Positions 46,541 through 55,403 of a DNA stretch of 64,000 nucleotides are shown one piece after another. The DNA lies in assembly GCF_000764225.1 (NCBI RefSeq), contig NZ_JQED01000056.1, positions 172,233 to 236,232 on the forward strand, read 5' to 3'. Made by a program: the position numbers and the translations under genes. Under the pieces are notes generated by a model. It was not told the DNA's origin. It saw only the letters and a program-made list of their open reading frames with translations, and did not search any database. Position 1 is the stretch's first letter. Each line of letters opens with the position of its first letter. This DNA is from Colwellia psychrerythraea (lineage in GTDB: Bacteria > Pseudomonadota > Gammaproteobacteria > Enterobacterales > Alteromonadaceae).

Positions 46541-46685
46541 GAAACTCCAAGTATGACTTTAAAAAAGATTTAACAACTATTAGAGGCCAAGCTAGACATA
46601 AACTTAATGCACGTTTAACCGTTCAGTCATAAGTCTTTAATTGTTGAAAAAAGGTATTTATCTTCGTGACACTTTGTATCTGATA

Positions 46686-47342
46686 TTACTGTTTTACCAA
46701 GGCTGATTTTACAATAGCAAAACCAATCATCCCTAATAACGCACCAGTAACTTTGTCAATGTAATAGGCAGCTTTACTGAATTTACCTCGTACAGTAGGC
46801 GTTGAAAGAAGGTAAATAATGGCTAAGTCCCATAAAAACACCACCAAGGTCATCCAAATCCCTAATGCCAACTTGAAAGCTAAACCAACCTCAGGTGTGA
46901 GAACAACGGTGAAAAGACTAAGATAAAATAATAGATTCTTTGGGTTTAATATTCCAGACATGAATCCAGTAATAAACTCCCTTAGAAATGTTGATTTGTT
47001 AGTCTTTTCGTTAGTCGACTCAGCTAGGTCTAAATTGTTGTAAGAGCTTTTGCTTGCACGTAACGCTTGCACCGCGAGATATATTAAAAACAGCCCACCA
47101 ATAATTTTTAGCACAACCATTATGGTTACTGAAGCAGCTAAAATAGAGCCGACACCAATCAAACATAAGCTAATATATACAGCGTTAGCTGATGCTATAC
47201 CAAGGGCAACACCTAAAGCGTTCTTGCCTTCGTTTTTTATTGCACTTTTTACAACGAGTACGAAGTCTGGCCCCGGGCTCAATAACGCAAGAAAGTGTGC
47301 GATAGCAACGGTGACAAAAATTCCAATTAAACTAATATCCAT
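46686..47342 (-). CDS. LysE/RhtB family amino-acid exporter
   Basis: A 218-aa protein of the LysE/RhtB superfamily with about six helices. The N-terminus IGIFVTVAIAHFLALLSPGPDFVLVVKSAIKNEGKNALGVALGIASANAVYISLCLIGVG carries the family SPGPDF motif. The central GFMSGILNPKNLLFYLSLFTVVL holds the NPK motif. Exporters of this group pump out homoserine, threonine, lysine and others; the substrate here is not predictable. Confidence 0.9.
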   Translation of the reverse strand: MDISLIGIFVTVAIAHFLALLSPGPDFVLVVKSAIKNEGKNALGVALGIASANAVYISLCLIGVGSILAASVTIMVVLKIIGGLFLIYLAVQALRASKSSYNNLDLAESTNEKTNKSTFLREFITGFMSGILNPKNLLFYLSLFTVVLTPEVGLAFKLALGIWMTLVVFLWDLAIIYLLSTPTVRGKFSKAAYYIDKVTGALLGMIGFAIVKSALVKQ

Positions 47343-47427
47343 TTAAAATACCTTTGTGAGTTGTAAGAGTGAGCGCTAGTTTTTATTAAATAATAACGCT
47401 ACTGTTATTGTGGGAAAATAGTATCGA

Positions 47428-48333
47428 TTAAATCTTTCTTGATAACCAAAGCATGATATTTAATAAAAACTGTTCGTTTTGTTCAGCTCCTTTAGCAATT
47501 ACGCCCATTTTTATTTTTTCTTTACCACTGACTTGTGCAGTAAACATTGCCGCTTCACCAAAGACAACAACTCTGCCTTTGTCGAACTCCAATGTTGCCC
47601 CTTGATTCCAGCCTTTTACTGGTATTTCAGGTGTATCGGCTGGAAATTCCCATGACTTTGTCGGCATATAGGAAATCGCGGAGTCAGCAAAAACGAGCAA
47701 TGGTTTAGCATCAGGCGGAGATAAGAAAGCCTGACCTGTAAATGCTTTCACTGATGTTATTTCTTCTGTTATACCCGCTCCTTTCAAAATAGGGTGTTCA
47801 AGCAAAGTACCTTTATTTACTTCAAATAACTGTGCTTTGTTAGTTACTTCTTCGACATAACCATTGTTAAATTGAAAGCCGAATATTGCAGCCATATCTT
47901 CTGCCGCTTTTGGGAATGGCATATGGTCTGCAATCAGAAAGAGTGAGCCGCCATTCTTCACCCAATGATAGACAGCTTTAATTTCTTCTCTCGAAAATGC
48001 GGAATAATTTGGTAAATCCCAATTTTCTATATTATTACTATGTAAAGCATTAGAGATTATCAAAATATCAGCATGAGATAGACTATCTTTAGTGAACCTT
48101 GTCTTATTTTGTTCAACGGAATAACCATCACTTTTTAATATATCAACAAAAGGTCGATACCTCCCATCCATCGTATGAAAGTTATGGTGCGCTTCATCTA
48201 ATAGCACAACAGGGGATTGAGTTGCCGAAAATGTTCTCGTTGTGTTTTTAGGGGTAAAACTGGTATCGCCGAGTTGTTGAGCATGAATAGATAACGATAT
48301 AAATATTATCAAGCTAGATAGTAATTTAACCAC
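47428..48333 (-). CDS. Exported protein with a glutamine-amidotransferase-like (DUF4350-type) fold
   Basis: About 301 aa. It starts with a signal peptide (VKLLSSLIIFISLSIHAQ). The mature part resembles GATase-like/DUF4350 proteins: VVLLDEAHHNFHTMDGRYRPFVDILKSDGYSV, ADILIISNALHS, WVKNGGSLFLIADHMPFPKAAEDMAAIFGF and GRVVVFGEAAMFTAQ. The nucleophilic cysteine of true amidotransferases is not evident. The longest frame extends to 48435 without a good ribosome site. GTG 48333 has AAGGA 7 nt upstream and places the signal peptide at the N-terminus, so it is chosen. Confidence 0.7.
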   Translation of the reverse strand: MVKLLSSLIIFISLSIHAQQLGDTSFTPKNTTRTFSATQSPVVLLDEAHHNFHTMDGRYRPFVDILKSDGYSVEQNKTRFTKDSLSHADILIISNALHSNNIENWDLPNYSAFSREEIKAVYHWVKNGGSLFLIADHMPFPKAAEDMAAIFGFQFNNGYVEEVTNKAQLFEVNKGTLLEHPILKGAGITEEITSVKAFTGQAFLSPPDAKPLLVFADSAISYMPTKSWEFPADTPEIPVKGWNQGATLEFDKGRVVVFGEAAMFTAQVSGKEKIKMGVIAKGAEQNEQFLLNIMLWLSRKI

Positions 48334-48493
48334 AAGAGTATCCTTATTCTGTTTGTAAAGTTGGTTGTAGATTAATATAAGGCAATGCCGTGTTATATAG
48401 ATTAAACGCCAGGTATTGTATTGATTATGCCTCAATCAGTGAATACTTCTTAAGCGAGCAACATGCAACGCGCCATGAATGTAAACAGTGAGT

Positions 48494-48895
48494 TTATGAA
48501 TTGATTATTTCTACCGAATGAGAGATATGCATCGCAGGTTGTAGCATTAAGCACACATGGCAATACTTATTAATCGCTTCTTCAATTGCTTTGTTAAGCA
48601 GAGTTTCACTAACTCCTTTAGCCTCAATTGAAAAGTGTAAATTCACTGATTTATATAATCTAGGCTCAGTTTTTGTCAGCTGATAAGTTAAACGGTTGTT
48701 GAGACTTTTAAGTTCAATGTCATTATCTTTGAAATAAAGAGTGACATCAGTAGCACTGCAAGATCCTAATGCCGATAATAAAATTTCTGTTGGGCAGGGT
48801 GCTGATTTATTATCGGCATCAATGAAAACTTCAAATCCAGCTTCGGTAACAACTTGGAAGCGGCAATCGTTTTGCCAAGTAACATTAATAGTCAT
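48494..48895 (-). CDS. OsmC family protein
   Basis: A 133-aa OsmC/Ohr-fold protein. The first redox cysteine lies in LLSALGSCSATDVTLYF and the second in NKYCHVCLMLQPAM, the two-cysteine pattern of peroxide-reducing OsmC-like proteins (YhfA group). It is cytoplasmic and probably acts on organic hydroperoxides using lipoylated or thiol donors. It is a single gene. Confidence 0.87.
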   Translation of the reverse strand: MTINVTWQNDCRFQVVTEAGFEVFIDADNKSAPCPTEILLSALGSCSATDVTLYFKDNDIELKSLNNRLTYQLTKTEPRLYKSVNLHFSIEAKGVSETLLNKAIEEAINKYCHVCLMLQPAMHISHSVEIINS

Positions 48896-48966
48896 ATTTT
48901 TCCTTTTAAATAACCTAGTATGATCACAATTTATTGTCGTCGGTCATGATGAATTATACTCAATGT

Positions 48967-49194
48967 TTACTTACTCTTAGCGAGCAAGTGTTTAGTGAGG
49001 GCGGGGCGTAATGCGGAAATAATATTCATAACATTATCGCTGGTATGGTTTAATAAAACCCAACCATCTGTGCCCATCACTTCAATAGAACTAACATCTA
49101 TTTTACCATCCTCTTCATCTTCATGCCCCCAGTACCCAGAAATGCGGTAAATACCTAAGGATGTATTGATACGACTGATAATAAAATTATTCAC
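48967..49194 (-). CDS. Small hypothetical protein, 75 aa
   Basis: Not recognised. It is a soluble protein with a central acidic patch (GHEDEEDGKIDVSSIEVMGTDGWVLL). The start is a GTG at 49194 with GAGGA close upstream. It lies 90 bp after the ACT-domain gene on the same strand. Codon use and length are compatible with a real gene, but evidence is limited. Confidence 0.5.
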   Translation of the reverse strand: MNNFIISRINTSLGIYRISGYWGHEDEEDGKIDVSSIEVMGTDGWVLLNHTSDNVMNIISALRPALTKHLLAKSK

Positions 49195-49284
49195 GAATCC
49201 TCAGGTAAGTAAATGGTTGTTAACTCGCTGATAATACAAAGCTAAAGTAGCAAGTTATAAATGCCGCTAGGGTTGATATTATGT

Positions 49285-49692
49285 CTATCGCTCTTGTTGG
49301 CTGCAAAATTCATTTAAGACTGTTAACGCTAATTCAGCTTTTTCTGTTTGAACAAAGATGTGGTCGTGATAATAAGCGGCTATTACATTGGCGCTTATAT
49401 TATTAGCGGCTAACTTACCTGAAACAGCTGCAGTGAGACCAACAGCATCTAGGCTTGAATGTATGGTTAAGGTGATCCCTCGAAAGACAGACTCAAAAGG
49501 AAGTTGATTGGCAAGTGCCATTTCTTTAGTGATGACTAACGTTAAGCCTTCAGCTTCATGAAAAGAGGCTAATGGTGATAAGGCATTAAAATCAAGATAC
49601 TCACCTTGCACTGAGCAAAATACATATTCATCAGTCATTAAGCTAGGTGACATCGAGGCCAACAGCGTAGTTAAATTGGTTTCACCACTCAT
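49285..49692 (-). CDS. ACT_3 domain protein
   Basis: A 135-aa protein of two small ACT-like modules: SGETNLTTLLASMSPSLMTDEYVFCSVQGE at the N-terminus and FRGITLTIHSSLDAVGLTAAVSGKLAANNISANVIAAYYHDHIFV at the C-terminus. This matches the ACT_3 (PF10000) family, thought to bind amino acids; its role is unknown. The open frame extends to 49761, but AAAGGA lies 6 nt before the ATG at 49692, where family members begin (MSGET...). Confidence 0.82.
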   Translation of the reverse strand: MSGETNLTTLLASMSPSLMTDEYVFCSVQGEYLDFNALSPLASFHEAEGLTLVITKEMALANQLPFESVFRGITLTIHSSLDAVGLTAAVSGKLAANNISANVIAAYYHDHIFVQTEKAELALTVLNEFCSQQER

Positions 49693-49798
49693 AAAAAATC
49701 CTTTGTAATTATATTTTTCTATCAGGTTAACATTGCTAAATGCATTGTCAGCAATAAACACAACAGTTCTTTTGTTTGATTTTTCGGTTAAACGTTGT

Positions 49799-50218
49799 TT
49801 ATAAGTTTGCCCATTGCTGCTTTAGGCCTATGAGGTGGATAATACCAAAACATAAACAGATCGAAGAGCTCCACAGCCAAAATTCAGGAGAACGTCCCAT
49901 CGGTGAATTAACAAAAAAGAAACCTGCAATACCGCGAATTAAATAAATAATGGTAATTAGAATAAGGGCTAAACGAATAAAAGGTAAGCGAAAAATAATA
50001 CCTGCCGCAGAAAAAGCATAAAGTGCCCAAATAGAAAGAACCGCTACAATACCACTAGTGATTAGGCTTGGTTGAATGCTACCTTGCTCAGCGAGTACTG
50101 CCATTTGCTCTCCAGCGCCAAAAAAGCGATACCAAGGAGCACCAAAGTAAATGCATCCTATGTGAATAATGGCGGCGATAGCGCTTAACATACCAGCAAT
50201 AATTAAAAAAGCATTCAT
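49799..50218 (-). CDS. Hypothetical four-helix membrane protein, 139 aa
   Basis: Four transmembrane helices (about residues 4-24, 52-72, 78-100 and 112-132). The sequence includes CIYFGAPWYRFFGAGEQM after helix 1, a pattern seen in conserved membrane proteins of unknown function in marine gammaproteobacteria. It lies just upstream (38 bp gap after adjusting for the ACT-domain gene's open frame) on the same strand, so co-transcription with it is possible. Confidence 0.65.
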   Translation of the reverse strand: MNAFLIIAGMLSAIAAIIHIGCIYFGAPWYRFFGAGEQMAVLAEQGSIQPSLITSGIVAVLSIWALYAFSAAGIIFRLPFIRLALILITIIYLIRGIAGFFFVNSPMGRSPEFWLWSSSICLCFGIIHLIGLKQQWANL

Positions 50219-50357
50219 ATTTTGGTAGAACTTCCGTGTTACCTACTGCTCAATCAAGCAGACAAAAATAGCGACTTAAACGGCAATGAAGAAGATACGC
50301 AGTTTTTGCACCACAATTTATTGTGAGTCATTATTGTTGTGTAATAATCAGTGAGAA

Positions 50358-51206
50358 TTAGGGGACAAATTTTAATTCACACGCTTCAACTGTTTGATAG
50401 ATTAAGGTGTTTATCGTCATTGGTCCTACACCTCCAGGTACAGGCGTATACGCTTTCACGCGATCAACCAATGGCGTTAATTCAATATCACCTACACCAC
50501 CTTCATGATATCCAGCGTCTATCACTACAGCATCATCCTTAATCCAATCGGCTTTGATGAATTCTGGCTTACCTACAGCACCGACGATGATATCTGCATT
50601 TTTTATGATTTTATCAAGGCCCGTTGTTTTTGAATGACAAATAGTAACGGTACAGTTTTTATTCAGTAGCATCATTGCCATGGGTTTGCCAAGAATAGGG
50701 CTTCTACCAACCACAACGGCATGTTTACCTTCTAGCGGGATATCATAGGCTTCTAAAATCCGAATGATACCTTTTGGGGTAGCGCTACCGTAAGATGTTT
50801 CATTCATTGCCATCCGACCGAAACCCCAACACGTTACCCCATCAACATCTTTAGATAAATCAATGGAATCAAAACATTGTCTTTCATTAATTTGTGCAGG
50901 AACAGGGTGTTGTAATAAAATGCCGTGAATGTTCGGATTGGCATTTAGTTTTGCAATTTCAGCCAATAATTCTTCTGTTGTTGTCTCTTCTGACATTTCA
51001 ACTTTTAATGAATCCATGCCAATTCTGGTACAAGCGTTCGCTTTCATTTTGACATAAGTTGCTGATGAAGGATCATTTCCCACTAAGATGGTGGCTAAGA
51101 TAGGTATTGCACCGTTACTCAATTCTTTGAGGCGTGCGACTCTTGAGCGCAAATCTTCTTCAGATTTTTTAGTAACGCTTCTCCCATCTAGAATCAATGC
51201 TGACAT
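50358..51206 (-). CDS. folD: Bifunctional methylenetetrahydrofolate dehydrogenase/cyclohydrolase
   Basis: A 282-aa FolD. The catalytic Lys lies in ATYVKMKANACTRIGM. NADP-binding residues are in HAVVVGRSPILGKPMAMMLLNKNCTVTICHS, and the C-terminal VPGGVGPMTINTLIYQTVEA is typical. It interconverts methylene-, methenyl- and formyl-tetrahydrofolate. A core gene within an otherwise accessory-looking stretch, it is bounded upstream by a decayed attC-like sequence. Confidence 0.95.
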   Translation of the reverse strand: MSALILDGRSVTKKSEEDLRSRVARLKELSNGAIPILATILVGNDPSSATYVKMKANACTRIGMDSLKVEMSEETTTEELLAEIAKLNANPNIHGILLQHPVPAQINERQCFDSIDLSKDVDGVTCWGFGRMAMNETSYGSATPKGIIRILEAYDIPLEGKHAVVVGRSPILGKPMAMMLLNKNCTVTICHSKTTGLDKIIKNADIIVGAVGKPEFIKADWIKDDAVVIDAGYHEGGVGDIELTPLVDRVKAYTPVPGGVGPMTINTLIYQTVEACELKFVP

Positions 51207-51274
51207 ATATACAATCCTTAACTACAATTTTTAAAAGGCGAATACCAGTCAAATTAGTTCATTAGCCTGACTGG

Positions 51275-51373
51275 AAAAATACCCAAATAACGGGCAAAAT
51301 TTAGGTAACTAGAATAAGCGACAGAGCAATAAAAGCCAACAATATTTTGTCCTTGTTTAACAGCTTGTTATGA
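51275..51373 (-). other. Decayed attC-like site downstream of the nucleotidyltransferase gene
   Basis: Read leftward it has an intact R'' (TCATAAC at 51373-51367), then ...CTGTTAAACAAGGACAAAATATTG, a TTGGCTTTTATTGCTC centre, and a GGTAACC-like left arm instead of TTGGCTAA. The centre and right part are closely similar to clear attC sites of the array (60092, 60939). The R' end is missing or mutated, so it is probably inactive. It follows the stop of the gene at 51378 by a few bases, exactly where an attC should lie. Confidence 0.6.
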
Positions 51374-51377
51374 ACAG

Positions 51378-51986
51378 TTACCACTTTTCTATCGATAATT
51401 TTGGCCACTGCTCTTTCCATCTCGTCGCTTTATTCTCGTAAATAGTTTGGTTTACCAATACTTTATTGGGACGAACTCTCAAAGAAAACATATCTTGCAA
51501 CCCATAAGGGGCTATAAACTCTAATTGATCTTTATTCATGCGCATTGCCAGACACGCCCCGATAACAGGCCAAGTAGCTATCGATTCTTCAATGCTATGA
51601 TATTGTGCTTTGGGTATACCAAAACGTTGTTCATACCATAAATGCACCCGAGCAATATTTTTAATATCAAATGGGATAGTGGCGTTAGTGGCATTAGAAA
51701 ATACCTTTGTGAAAGAACGAATATGATTATTTTCGGATACCCAAGTTAAATCATTGTCATCCCAATATAAGACATCAATGTCTTTTACATAGGTATTTAG
51801 TTCATAACCATGAATCACGTTCCATACATTCTGAAATATAATACCTGCGCCAACCCATGCATTGGGAAGTTTAGTTATTTCTTTTAAAATTTGAGGCATT
51901 CCATCCATGGACATTACGAATTCAGATAATAAATCAACTTGTTTGTTGAGTGATAGGTGCTGTCCATTTAACAATTTATTTTTCAT
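51378..51986 (-). CDS. Nucleotidyltransferase family protein (NTP_transf_6, COG3575-like)
   Basis: About 202 aa. The stretch GAGIIFQNVWNVIHGYELNTYVKDIDVLYWDD carries the nucleotidyltransferase carboxylates (KDIDVLYWDD). The C-terminal part (IEESIATWPVIGACLAMRM...IAPYGLQDMFSLRVRPN) matches the PF06042 family. Substrate unknown. A TTG at 52007 could extend it by seven codons; ATG 51986 is preferred. Attached to an attC-like sequence at its 3' end, it looks like an old integron cassette gene; this family is common in cassettes. Confidence 0.8.
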   Translation of the reverse strand: MKNKLLNGQHLSLNKQVDLLSEFVMSMDGMPQILKEITKLPNAWVGAGIIFQNVWNVIHGYELNTYVKDIDVLYWDDNDLTWVSENNHIRSFTKVFSNATNATIPFDIKNIARVHLWYEQRFGIPKAQYHSIEESIATWPVIGACLAMRMNKDQLEFIAPYGLQDMFSLRVRPNKVLVNQTIYENKATRWKEQWPKLSIEKW

Positions 51987-52008
51987 GGGTTTTAAGTCTA
52001 CTTGCAAT

Positions 52009-52085
52009 CACTAAATTCACTAAGAGGTTTGAAGTTAATGACTAAAATGTGAGTTAAGAAAACAGAATAGTGATCTGTTACGTGA
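52009..52085 (-). other. attC remnant between the nucleotidyltransferase and uracil-DNA glycosylase genes
   Basis: The stretch reads (plus strand) CACTAAGAGG...ACTAAAATGTGA...GTTACGTG in the same order and spacing as the genuine attC at 62968-63068 (GCTAAGAGG...GCTAAAATGTGA...ATTACGTG). The middle has lost its pairing arm and the R'' box cannot be found, so this is a decayed half site. R' would be the altered TTTAGTG at 52015-52009. Confidence 0.45.
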
Positions 52086-52694
52086 TTACACCTCTTTTGA
52101 GTCAAGAGGGGAAGAGCTATTTAGTGATTCGCGAACACGTTCTCGAAGCCTTGGCAGTAATTCTATCTCGAACCAAGGGTTCTTCTTAAGCCAAATATTA
52201 TTCCTAGGACTAGGGTGAGGCAGTGGGATGATATGTGGCCAATAGAGTTCCCATGACTTAACCAAGTCTGTTACTGAGGTATTGGTTACGCCCATATGGT
52301 ATTTTTGCGCATAACTACCTAACACAATAGTGACTTCAACTTGCTTAAGGTGAGCTAGGATTTTTTCTCTCCAAGCTGGCGCACATTCTTTTCTTGGCGC
52401 AAGATCTCCTGTTTTCCCCGTGCCGGGGTAACAAAAAACCATGGGCAAAATAGCGACTTTTTCTGGATCATAAAACTCTTCTCGTGTTACGCCCAACCAT
52501 TCACGCAAACGTTTACCACTGGCATCATCAAAAGGTATGCCTGACGTATGAACTTTCAGACCAGGCGCTTGACCAGCGATCAAAATCTTTGCCTTGGGAT
52601 GCACTTGTAACACAGGGCGTGTGCCATGGGCTAGTTGTGAAGCACAAATGGTGCAACGTTTTATATCATTAAGTAGAGCAGTAAACTCTGTCAT
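52086..52694 (-). CDS. Uracil-DNA glycosylase family protein
   Basis: A 202-aa protein with motif A (ILIAGQAPGLKVHTSGIPFDDASGKRLREWLG) and motif B (IIPLPHPSPRNNIWLKKNPWFE), i.e. the COG1573-type UDG fold. The short N-terminal CTICASQLAHGTRPVLQ could hold part of a metal site, but there are too few cysteines for a typical Fe-S cluster (UDG family 4), so base-excision activity is unproven. The longer frame begins at 52712; GGAG lies 5 nt before ATG 52694, which is used. Confidence 0.83.
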   Translation of the reverse strand: MTEFTALLNDIKRCTICASQLAHGTRPVLQVHPKAKILIAGQAPGLKVHTSGIPFDDASGKRLREWLGVTREEFYDPEKVAILPMVFCYPGTGKTGDLAPRKECAPAWREKILAHLKQVEVTIVLGSYAQKYHMGVTNTSVTDLVKSWELYWPHIIPLPHPSPRNNIWLKKNPWFEIELLPRLRERVRESLNSSSPLDSKEV

Positions 52695-52976
52695 TTGTAC
52701 TCCATTTGTCATGTTAGATAGCTGTTAATCATTCGTTAAATCACAAAGGGGCGAACGTTTTAAAACTAAGTACTTCACCTGAATATCAAGTATGAATTAT
52801 ACCACTAAATACTAATAACGCTTTTGGTATGTGTAGTAATAAGTCACATCAAGCTAAATATAAGTAAATTAGTTAACTAATTGTATTGGAAGATTAATAT
52901 TTTCTTGTACTTGTGGTTACTACTCAATACAATCCCGCGCTAAATACCATACTTATCACACTAATTAGGGAATATC

Positions 52977-54218
52977 ATGAATTTAAAGGGAACTTTTGCT
53001 CGGTACTCAATCATCTTAACCACATTGTTAACACTTTTGTCTGCTTGTGGTGGAGGATCCTCAGATGGAGTCGTTCAGGAAGTCGCAGAGCTAACATACC
53101 AGCCGTTAGCCAGTACAATGACAGTTAATGAAGGAGAAACGGTAAATTTAACATTGAACTTAACAGGCGAAGGAGCCAAAGAAGTTAAATTCGACTGGCA
53201 AGTAGAAGGGGATATTACTTTTAGCGGTCAAGGCTCTGACAGTATTAGTTTTGTCGCACCAGAAGTTGATACTATCCGCAGTATTAGAGTGCAGGTCAAG
53301 CTTGCCGACTCAAACAGTCGGACCATTGGTTTTTCTAGCCAAAGCATATTTATATCAGTTAAAAACGTCGAAAAAATCACAGATCCTGTTAACAATGGTG
53401 AAGAATCTGATATACCTGTGGTTACTGCGTTAAATTTTAATGAACTTAATGACACTAGTACTTGGTTCCATGAAACGACCCAATTTACGAATGAACTGAA
53501 CGAAGATGGCACGACAACGACAATTGAAACGCAACAATTGAGTTTAGTGCATATAGAAACGGTGAATGTTGCAACAGAAACGGTGACACTGTCAGAGTGT
53601 GGTTTCAGTGGAACGGTTGATCTTGTTATTCCAAGTTATAGAGAGAGTTATGAATGTGGAGATCTTCAAAGCTCGCTAACCATTCGTCAATCTGAGGGAA
53701 AATTTAGGTTAGAACGCATGTGTGGTAATAACCTTATTGCAACAAGTACTTACACTAAGAAAAGTGATGATCGCTCAAACTCAAATGGCGAACTAAACAT
53801 CGATTTTTCGAGCTATGACAATCTAGAGAAAACAAGTGATGTATGCGGTATTGTCGCTACTGCTGAAGTGAAGTCGTATGATACAAATAGTACGCTATCA
53901 GGGACGGCTAACGCGTCAGTATTACGTTTATTTACTGAATATCAAGGAAACCCACTAGAATTACAGTTTCAGATAGATGAATTTCCTACAGCTGGCTTTG
54001 CAAGTTTATCGACAGGGTTTTTAAATGATAACTTTGCTAAGATATTCTCTAATGTTTTACCCGACATTAGTAATTTATCAGAGAGTGACTTAGGCAGCAT
54101 AATGTTTGATTTTGATAATGATGAGAAAAATATTAAGGCTGACTTTGATTTTTTCGTCACCTCAAGAGCAGGCCCTCGAGAAAGCATTAAAGGTGAATTT
54201 ACCTTGGTTTTTGAATAA
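52977..54218 (+). CDS. Hypothetical lipoprotein, 413 aa
   Basis: The only rightward gene between 43.3 and 64 kb. The lipobox is LLSAC, with the acylated Cys24 followed by GGGSS. Residues 35-130 look like an Ig/cadherin-like beta domain (YQPLASTMTVNEGETVNLTLNLTGEGAKEVKFDWQVEGDITFSGQGSD). The rest is beta-rich with several cysteines (SECGFSG, YECGDLQ, RMCGNN, DVCGIV) that may form disulfides. It is likely anchored to the outer membrane; function unknown. No neighbour suggests a role. Confidence 0.75.
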   Translation: MNLKGTFARYSIILTTLLTLLSACGGGSSDGVVQEVAELTYQPLASTMTVNEGETVNLTLNLTGEGAKEVKFDWQVEGDITFSGQGSDSISFVAPEVDTIRSIRVQVKLADSNSRTIGFSSQSIFISVKNVEKITDPVNNGEESDIPVVTALNFNELNDTSTWFHETTQFTNELNEDGTTTTIETQQLSLVHIETVNVATETVTLSECGFSGTVDLVIPSYRESYECGDLQSSLTIRQSEGKFRLERMCGNNLIATSTYTKKSDDRSNSNGELNIDFSSYDNLEKTSDVCGIVATAEVKSYDTNSTLSGTANASVLRLFTEYQGNPLELQFQIDEFPTAGFASLSTGFLNDNFAKIFSNVLPDISNLSESDLGSIMFDFDNDEKNIKADFDFFVTSRAGPRESIKGEFTLVFE

Positions 54219-54315
54219 AATAATATGCTTTCCATGAACATTGAAACAATGGGTCGTGTTCGCGCACTGCCTGTTGTTTATGTTGTTTATGTATAATGAG
54301 TTTTTTAGAGTAACT

Positions 54316-54984
54316 TCATGTTTTGATAATCTGTTTAACTATATCTTCCATTGTTGACGCATAAATATCAGGCTGACGATATAGAGGGTGATAGATTGCC
54401 CCTGAGCGATTAATATAGGCAGCGCTCATTCCTACCGACAAAGCACCATGAGTATCCCAATCATGTGTCGCGACAAGTCTCAAAGACTCCAGTGATTGAT
54501 TTAATTGTTTAGCTGCAAATTTATATACGGCAGGATCAGGTTTAAAACTGCCGGTTTCTTCAACTGAAATAATCTCATCAAAATATTCTGTCAATCCTGC
54601 ATTGGTCATTTGAGATGATATGAGGTTGAGTGAAGAGTTTGAAAAAGCCACAGTACGAAAACCAGCCGACTGTAACTGAGTCAATGCCGGCTTAATATCA
54701 TGGTGAGCAGGGAGAGTAGCAAAGCCATTAAGAATATCATCACGCGCATGAGCCGACAGTGTTATAGCCATGCGCGCAGCAATCGATTCAAGCATAGTGC
54801 CGGCTAAAGTGGCAAAGTTAGTTTTCACATTTGTCATAATACACACAGTAGATGAGTGCAAAAGCATTGAAAACCATGTCGCCATCACCCTTTCGTCACC
54901 AAAAGCTGTTTTGAACTTGGGTTTTAGTACACTAAGGTCAAGTACCGTCTCATTTATATCAAACAATATTGTATGTCGTTTCAT
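54316..54984 (-). CDS. HAD-superfamily haloacid dehalogenase type II
   Basis: A 222-aa HAD hydrolase. Motif I nucleophile Asp9 lies in LFDINETVLDLS, motif II in FSNSSLN, motif III Lys in GSFKPDPAVYKFAAKQL and motif IV in LVATHDWDTHGALSVGM. This is the L-2-haloacid dehalogenase (type II) pattern; many such proteins act on other substrates such as small phosphorylated compounds. No neighbour indicates a pathway. Confidence 0.87.
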   Translation of the reverse strand: MKRHTILFDINETVLDLSVLKPKFKTAFGDERVMATWFSMLLHSSTVCIMTNVKTNFATLAGTMLESIAARMAITLSAHARDDILNGFATLPAHHDIKPALTQLQSAGFRTVAFSNSSLNLISSQMTNAGLTEYFDEIISVEETGSFKPDPAVYKFAAKQLNQSLESLRLVATHDWDTHGALSVGMSAAYINRSGAIYHPLYRQPDIYASTMEDIVKQIIKT

Positions 54985-55034
54985 CGCAACCTCATCTTGT
55001 GAATTTATAAAGAAAAGTCAATATAAGCACTTTC

Positions 55035-55403
55035 TTATTGGGAATTATTAGGTAGATAAAAGGTATTTAAACATTCCGCTTCACTTTTATCTACGCATTG
55101 TAATAAAGGGTTCTTGGCATGATTCCCGCCATTATCTTTAGGGATAAAAAGCAATAACGCGAGTAAAGAAAACGTAATTGAAAAGGGAATATGTACGAGC
55201 GCATAACCAATATGCTCGCTTTTAGCTAGTGAATTATCAACAACGGCAATATAAATATGAATTAAAGTAACCAGTGTTACAGGCAGGAAAAATAAAATAA
55301 ATAAATTTCCAGCGTATTCAATATTAAACAAAAATAAGATGATTGCTAAACAGATGTGTGCGATTGAAATAATAGGGGGGAGAGCTAATAATATTTTTAA
55401 CAT
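55035..55403 (-). CDS. Hypothetical membrane protein, 122 aa
   Basis: Three predicted transmembrane helices (about 2-27, 30-53 and 68-92) and a short polar tail with two cysteines. Not recognised. It overlaps the end of the DUF3291 gene by 7 bp, so the two are translationally coupled. Confidence 0.55.
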   Translation of the reverse strand: MLKILLALPPIISIAHICLAIILFLFNIEYAGNLFILFFLPVTLVTLIHIYIAVVDNSLAKSEHIGYALVHIPFSITFSLLALLLFIPKDNGGNHAKNPLLQCVDKSEAECLNTFYLPNNSQ

